Below are positions 60,747-64,000 of a stretch of 64,000 bases of DNA, one piece after another. Position 1 is the first letter of the stretch. Every line of letters starts with the position of its first letter. Made by a program: the position numbers and the translations under genes. Location: assembly GCA_050847315.1 (NCBI GenBank), contig CP193791.1. One strand, written 5' to 3'. This stretch comes from Cedecea sp000277545 (GTDB lineage Bacteria > Pseudomonadota > Gammaproteobacteria > Enterobacterales > Enterobacteriaceae). A model generated the notes under the pieces. It was not told where the DNA came from. It searched no databases and saw only the letters and a program-made list of their open reading frames with translations.

Positions 60747-61022
60747 ATGTTTTGTGTGATCTACCGAAGTACTAAACGTGACCAGACATATCTTTATGTC
60801 GAAAAAAAAGACGATTTCTCCCGAGTGCCGGAAGAGCTGATGAAAGGCTTTGGCAAACCGGTCCTGTCGATGCTGTTGCCGCTGGACGGCAGTAAAAAAC
60901 TGGCCAATGCCGATTTGGATAAAGTGAAACAGGCGCTGGAAACTGAGGGCTATTATTTACAGATCCCACCTCCGGTAGAAAGTTTGCTGACTATGCACCT
61001 GGAAAAGAGTCCTAAAAAATAA
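60747..61022 (+). CDS. ycgL: YcgL-domain protein
   Basis: Uncharacterised 91-residue protein of the UPF0745 family, with a compact alpha/beta fold. The block MFCVIYRSTKRDQTYLYVEK followed by DDFSRVPEELMKGFG is nearly identical to E. coli YcgL; annotations that count a longer N-terminus in K-12 place this Met at position 12. Divergent from minC over 126 bp. The close link with minCDE is conserved, but no role in division is shown. Confidence 0.94.
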   Translation: MFCVIYRSTKRDQTYLYVEKKDDFSRVPEELMKGFGKPVLSMLLPLDGSKKLANADLDKVKQALETEGYYLQIPPPVESLLTMHLEKSPKK

Positions 61023-61097
61023 ATTTCGGACTGAAGGTAAATCTTTTCCATGCTTTCACACGGAGAATGTGTGAAACACATTATTGAAGAAATGATG

Positions 61098-62159
61098 ATG
61101 AAAAATGCAGCTTTGCGTTATACCTTCAGCGCCTTAATTCTTTCCAGCGGGGCCGGTTATCTTCCCGCTGCTGAGGCGACTCCCACAGCCGCCTCAGTTC
61201 CTCAAACTAGCCCGCCTCAAACTGCCACGCTCGCTGAGCAAGGGCGAAATCCTGCTGAATTTCCGGCTTATGTCGAAAAATTAAAACAACAAGCCAGATC
61301 AAAGCGCATCAGCAATGCGACGCTGGCAAAAGCCTTTGCCAATATTCATTTTGTCGATCGGGTCATTCAATCCGATCGCAATCAGCTGGAAAAGAAAATA
61401 ACGCTGGATGACTATTTAAACCGCGTTATTACTCCCGCCAAAATCAAACAGGCGCGTAGCCTGGCCCGCCAGCACCGGGCAGAGCTGGAAAAAGTCAGCG
61501 CCAAAAGTGGCGTGCAGAGTCGCTACATCGTCGCGCTGTGGGCAATGGAAAGTAACTTCGGCAAGCTGCAGGGCAAAGAAGATGTCATTTCTGCTTTAGC
61601 GACGCTCGCATTTGAGGGACGTCGTGAAGCCTTTTTCACCAACGAGCTGATGGCGGCGCTGAAAATCATCCAGCGAGGTGATGTCAGCGCGACGCAGATG
61701 AAAGGCTCATGGGCCGGGGCGATGGGGCAGAACCAGTTTATGCCGAGTTCGCTGCTGCGCTACGGCAAAGACGGCGATGGCGACGGCAAAATTGATATCT
61801 GGAATAACACCCGAGACGTTTTCGCTTCCACGGCAAACTACCTGGCGGTAGAGGGCTGGCAGCGTGGTGGGGCGTGGGGCTATGAAGTGAAACTGCCCAC
61901 GGGCTTTAATAATTCGCTGCTGGGCACAAGCCAGGGGCAGGGCAAGTCCGTGGCCCAGTGGAAAAAACTAGGCGTGACGCTGCCAAAAGGCTCCCATCTT
62001 CCAGCGTCGTCAAAGAAAGCCTGGCTGGTGAAGCCAGACGATGGTTTGGATCGTTCGTTCCTGGTCTATAACAACTTCCGCACCCTGATGCACTGGAACC
62101 GTTCTTACTACTTTGCCATTAGCATCGGCAAAATGGCGGATGCCATCGCAGATAAATAA
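61098..62159 (+). CDS. MltB-family lytic murein transglycosylase
   Basis: Predicted periplasmic enzyme that cleaves MurNAc-GlcNAc bonds with 1,6-anhydro product formation (SLT_2 domain). The catalytic Glu is in LWAMESNFGKLQGK, followed by GAMGQNQFMPSSLLRYGKDG and the Ca2+-loop-like DGDGDGKIDIWN. The first 30 residues form a signal peptide ending near AEA; no lipobox is present, unlike MltB, so it is likely soluble. Three tandem ATGs (61092, 61095, 61098) exist; GAAGAA is best spaced for the third. Not in K-12 between ycgL and ycgM. Confidence 0.9.
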   Translation: MKNAALRYTFSALILSSGAGYLPAAEATPTAASVPQTSPPQTATLAEQGRNPAEFPAYVEKLKQQARSKRISNATLAKAFANIHFVDRVIQSDRNQLEKKITLDDYLNRVITPAKIKQARSLARQHRAELEKVSAKSGVQSRYIVALWAMESNFGKLQGKEDVISALATLAFEGRREAFFTNELMAALKIIQRGDVSATQMKGSWAGAMGQNQFMPSSLLRYGKDGDGDGKIDIWNNTRDVFASTANYLAVEGWQRGGAWGYEVKLPTGFNNSLLGTSQGQGKSVAQWKKLGVTLPKGSHLPASSKKAWLVKPDDGLDRSFLVYNNFRTLMHWNRSYYFAISIGKMADAIADK

Positions 62160-62249
62160 GGCACGCTTAGAAACACTTCCCCGGTATTCAGCAGGCATTT
62201 TTTTATCTAGTATCAAAGGCAGTTAACACACACGACACAGAGGAAAGGC

Positions 62250-62909
62250 ATGTATCAACATCATAACTGGCAGGGTGCGCTGCTTGATTTTCCGGTAAAC
62301 AAAGTAGTCTGTGTTGGCAGCAACTATGCCAAACATATTAAAGAGATGGGCAGTGCGACGCCGGACGAGCCGGTGGTGTTTATTAAGCCTGAAAGTGCCC
62401 TGTGCGATATTCGCCAGCCGCTGGCGTTACCACAGGAATTCGGCTCCGTGCATCATGAGGTAGAGCTGGCCATTCTGATCGGCTCAACCCTTAAGCAGGC
62501 AAGTGAAGAGCACGTGCAAAAAGCCATCGCCGGCTATGGTGTTGCGCTGGACCTTACGCTGCGCGATCTGCAGGCCAAACTGAAAAAAGCAGGCCAGCCG
62601 TGGGAAAAAGCCAAGGGCTTCGATAACTCTTGCCCAATTTCCGGGTTTATCCCTGCGGCACAGTTCACTCACGATCCGCAAAATACCCCGCTGGAGCTGA
62701 AGATCAACGGTGAAACTCGCCAGCAGGGCAATACCGAAGACATGATCCACAAGATCGTGCCGCTGATTGCCTATATGAGCAAGTTCTTCACCCTGCGTGC
62801 GGGGGATGTGATCCTGACCGGTACACCGGAAGGCGTAGGCCCGCTGCTTAGCGGCGATGAGCTGGAAGTGAGCTTTGCAGGTCACAGCCTGACGACGCGC
62901 GTTTTATAA
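62250..62909 (+). CDS. ycgM: Fumarylacetoacetate hydrolase-family protein YcgM
   Basis: FAH-fold enzyme of 219 residues, same length as E. coli YcgM; relatives (FAHD type) act on acylpyruvates or oxaloacetate, so a tautomerase, decarboxylase or hydrolase role is possible. Metal ligands are in HHEVELAILIG (two Glu) and VALDLTLRDLQ (Asp); LTGTPEGVGPL closes the active site. AGAGGAAAG lies before the ATG. Followed by ycgN after 89 bp. Confidence 0.95.
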   Translation: MYQHHNWQGALLDFPVNKVVCVGSNYAKHIKEMGSATPDEPVVFIKPESALCDIRQPLALPQEFGSVHHEVELAILIGSTLKQASEEHVQKAIAGYGVALDLTLRDLQAKLKKAGQPWEKAKGFDNSCPISGFIPAAQFTHDPQNTPLELKINGETRQQGNTEDMIHKIVPLIAYMSKFFTLRAGDVILTGTPEGVGPLLSGDELEVSFAGHSLTTRVL

Positions 62910-62998
62910 ACAATTTGCCGCTTCAGGGCGGCAAAACTTGCATCCGGGTGTCAGACTGTTTATAAGGTGCAGCTTAATTTTTAAATGCAGGAACCGCT

Positions 62999-63445
62999 AT
63001 GACACCCACTCCTTTTTGGCAAAGTAAAACTCTCGACGAAATGAGCGACGCCGAGTGGGAATCCCTGTGCGACGGCTGCGGCCAGTGCTGCCTGCATAAG
63101 CTGATGGACGAAGACACCGACGAGATTTATTTCACCAACGTCGCCTGTAAGCAGCTCAATATCAAAACCTGTCAGTGCAAGAACTACGCCCGCCGTTTCG
63201 AATACGAGCCGGACTGCATCAAACTCACTCGCGACAATTTGCCGACTTTTGAGTGGCTGCCGCACACCTGCGCTTACCGCCTGCTGGCCGAAGGCAAACC
63301 GCTGCCGGAATGGCACCCGCTGATTACCGGTTCAAAAGCCGCCATGCACGGTGAGCGCATTTCCGTGCGTCATATCGCGGTGAAAGAGTCAGAGGTCCGC
63401 GACTGGCAGGATCATATCCTCAACAAGCCCGAGTGGGCTGACTAG
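62999..63445 (+). CDS. ycgN: YkgJ-type cysteine-cluster protein YcgN
   Basis: Uncharacterised UPF0260 protein of 148 residues (153 in K-12). The signature CDGCGQCCLHK (about residues 24-34), plus VACKQLNIKTCQCKNY and DCIKL, resembles the zinc/iron-chelating CxxCxxCC family. The metal is unknown. The second in-frame Met (MSDAEW) is later in the conserved region, so the first ATG is kept, although its ribosome site (AGGAACC) is at 7 nt. Conserved ycgM-ycgN pair. Confidence 0.94.
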   Translation: MTPTPFWQSKTLDEMSDAEWESLCDGCGQCCLHKLMDEDTDEIYFTNVACKQLNIKTCQCKNYARRFEYEPDCIKLTRDNLPTFEWLPHTCAYRLLAEGKPLPEWHPLITGSKAAMHGERISVRHIAVKESEVRDWQDHILNKPEWAD

Positions 63446-63540
63446 CGTATTTCGATGCTGGTCGGGAATGAAAATAAATCCTTTATATAACCAATCTTGT
63501 GATAGGATAGACTTTCAATAACCAAAATAAGAGAGTTTTT

Positions 63541-63753
63541 ATCCTGAATTTAACATTCCAGTGTCCGTCATGTGGCGGATCGCAGTATCGCACCTCCCCC
63601 TACGATGTCCGAGAATCAAATCCCCATGGCGCAGTCTGTATCTTTTGCAAATCCGCAATGCAGGCGTTCGCTCATCGTCCATTAAATGCGACCTTCTCCG
63701 GTTTTAGCCCGCTGGGGCAACAGTCTTTGGCTTCTTCCCAGCCGCGCTGTTAA
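63541..63753 (+). CDS. Small zinc-ribbon protein with apparent non-AUG start
   Basis: An open frame with protein-like content reads ILNLTFQCPSCGGSQYRTSP at its start and ends SQPRC. CPSC and CIFC, 25 residues apart between the pairs, form a plausible zinc ribbon. There is no in-frame ATG, GTG or TTG between the upstream stop at 63508 and a late internal ATG that would remove the zinc motif. AAGAGAG at 63529-63535 is correctly spaced for ATC at 63541 or CTG at 63544. It could be a gene with a rare start or one that has lost its start. I do not recognise the family. Confidence 0.5.
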   Translation: MLNLTFQCPSCGGSQYRTSPYDVRESNPHGAVCIFCKSAMQAFAHRPLNATFSGFSPLGQQSLASSQPRC

Positions 63754-63777
63754 GATTCCGTCCTCAAAGGAGGAAAA

Positions 63778-64000
63778 ATGAAAAAACTAACAACCATCAT
63801 GAGCCTATTGTTGCTCAGCGGCTGTGCGACGGCAGAGCGTGAGGCGCCGAAGCCTCCGCACAGCATAGGCATGGCGAACCCGGCTTCGGTTTACTGCCAG
63901 GCCAAAGGCGGGAAATCTGTGATGGTGAAAACGCCTGAGGGCGAAAGAAGTGACTGCCTGCTGCCAGGCGGGGAAAGAATTGATGAATGGGCTCTGTACC
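63778..64000 (+). CDS. YoaF-like DUF333 lipoprotein, 3' end beyond window
   Basis: Seventy-four codons are present. The signal peptide MKKLTTIMSLLLLSGC ends with a lipobox (LSGC, Cys16). The DUF333 domain follows: GMANPASVYCQAKGG, then CLLPGGERIDEWALY, close to E. coli YoaF (84 residues), so only a few codons should be missing. A perfect AGGAGG stands 5 nt before the ATG. It starts 24 nt after the zinc-ribbon frame and may share its transcript. In K-12 yoaF lies elsewhere, beside yeaQ, so paralogue or rearranged orthologue cannot be told apart. Confidence 0.85.
   Translation, partial: MKKLTTIMSLLLLSGCATAEREAPKPPHSIGMANPASVYCQAKGGKSVMVKTPEGERSDCLLPGGERIDEWALY

Noticed and set aside
1..64000. 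Mobile elements, prophage, CRISPR arrays, tRNA or rRNA genes
   Set aside because: I looked for transposase or integrase frames, terminal repeats, direct-repeat arrays and cloverleaf-like sequences and recognised none.

Overview
The window is chromosomal DNA of a member of the Enterobacteriaceae. Nearly every protein is recognisable as the orthologue of an E. coli K-12 gene, usually with the same length, and gene order follows the K-12 segment from pykA to fadD. It is not E. coli: rnd and fadD lie directly beside minEDC (the Salmonella-type arrangement, which K-12 lacks), a second FtsI-like penicillin-binding protein sits between cspC and rlmA, and several genes have no K-12 counterpart. The genus cannot be fixed from the sequence alone. 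No tRNA, rRNA, insertion sequence, prophage, integrase or CRISPR array was seen.

Layout. 1-6.8 kb: central carbon metabolism (pykA 3' part missing at the window edge, hexR, zwf, edd, eda), built around HexR and the Entner-Doudoroff pathway. 6.8-15 kb: purT, yebG, yebE, ptrB, exoX, yobB, holE and the copper-related yobA-yebZ-yebY, with textbook PurR and LexA boxes between purT and yebG. 15-15.3 kb: the stationary-phase small RNA SdsR and its antisense partner SraC. 15.5-19.1 kb: SulP anion transporter, MFS transporter and GNAT acetyltransferase where K-12 carries pphA. 19-30 kb: yebW, yebV, rsmF, the LetA/LetB lipid-transport system, msrC, proQ, prc, htpX. 30-38.4 kb: yebQ, kdgR, yobH, mgrB, yebO, an MBL-fold hydrolase, yobF-cspC, a PBP3-like transpeptidase, rlmA and mntP. 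38.4-45.7 kb: manganese riboswitch of mntP with an MntR box, yobD, manXYZ, yoaE with a long structured leader, and the c-di-GMP phosphodiesterase pdeD. 45.9-47.9 kb: an extra divergent pair, nitrilase-family amidohydrolase and LysR regulator. 48-58.7 kb: sdaA, nudL, pabB, yoaH, yoaB, yoaA, tsaB, yeaY, fadD, rnd. 58.8-64 kb: minEDC, ycgL, an MltB-like lytic transglycosylase, ycgM, ycgN, a small zinc-ribbon gene without a normal start codon, and a YoaF-like lipoprotein cut by the window end.

Themes. Envelope maintenance recurs: Prc, HtpX, LetAB, YebE, the PBP3 paralogue, the lytic transglycosylase, MgrB, Slp-type YeaY. Carbon flow is under HexR, KdgR, Mlc/NagC-like and FadR control. Several start codons are not ATG: GTG for mgrB, sdaA, yoaA and the PBP; TTG for fadD and rnd. 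The most interesting items for follow-up are the structured yoaE leader, the zinc-ribbon gene with an apparent AUC/CUG start, the PBP3 paralogue with Ser-Ser-Asp instead of Ser-Ser-Asn, a YobB homologue lacking the catalytic Glu of nitrilases, a perfect palindrome upstream of hexR, and the accessory cargo inserted beside sdsR. I found no clearly undescribed multi-gene system; the window is mostly core genome.
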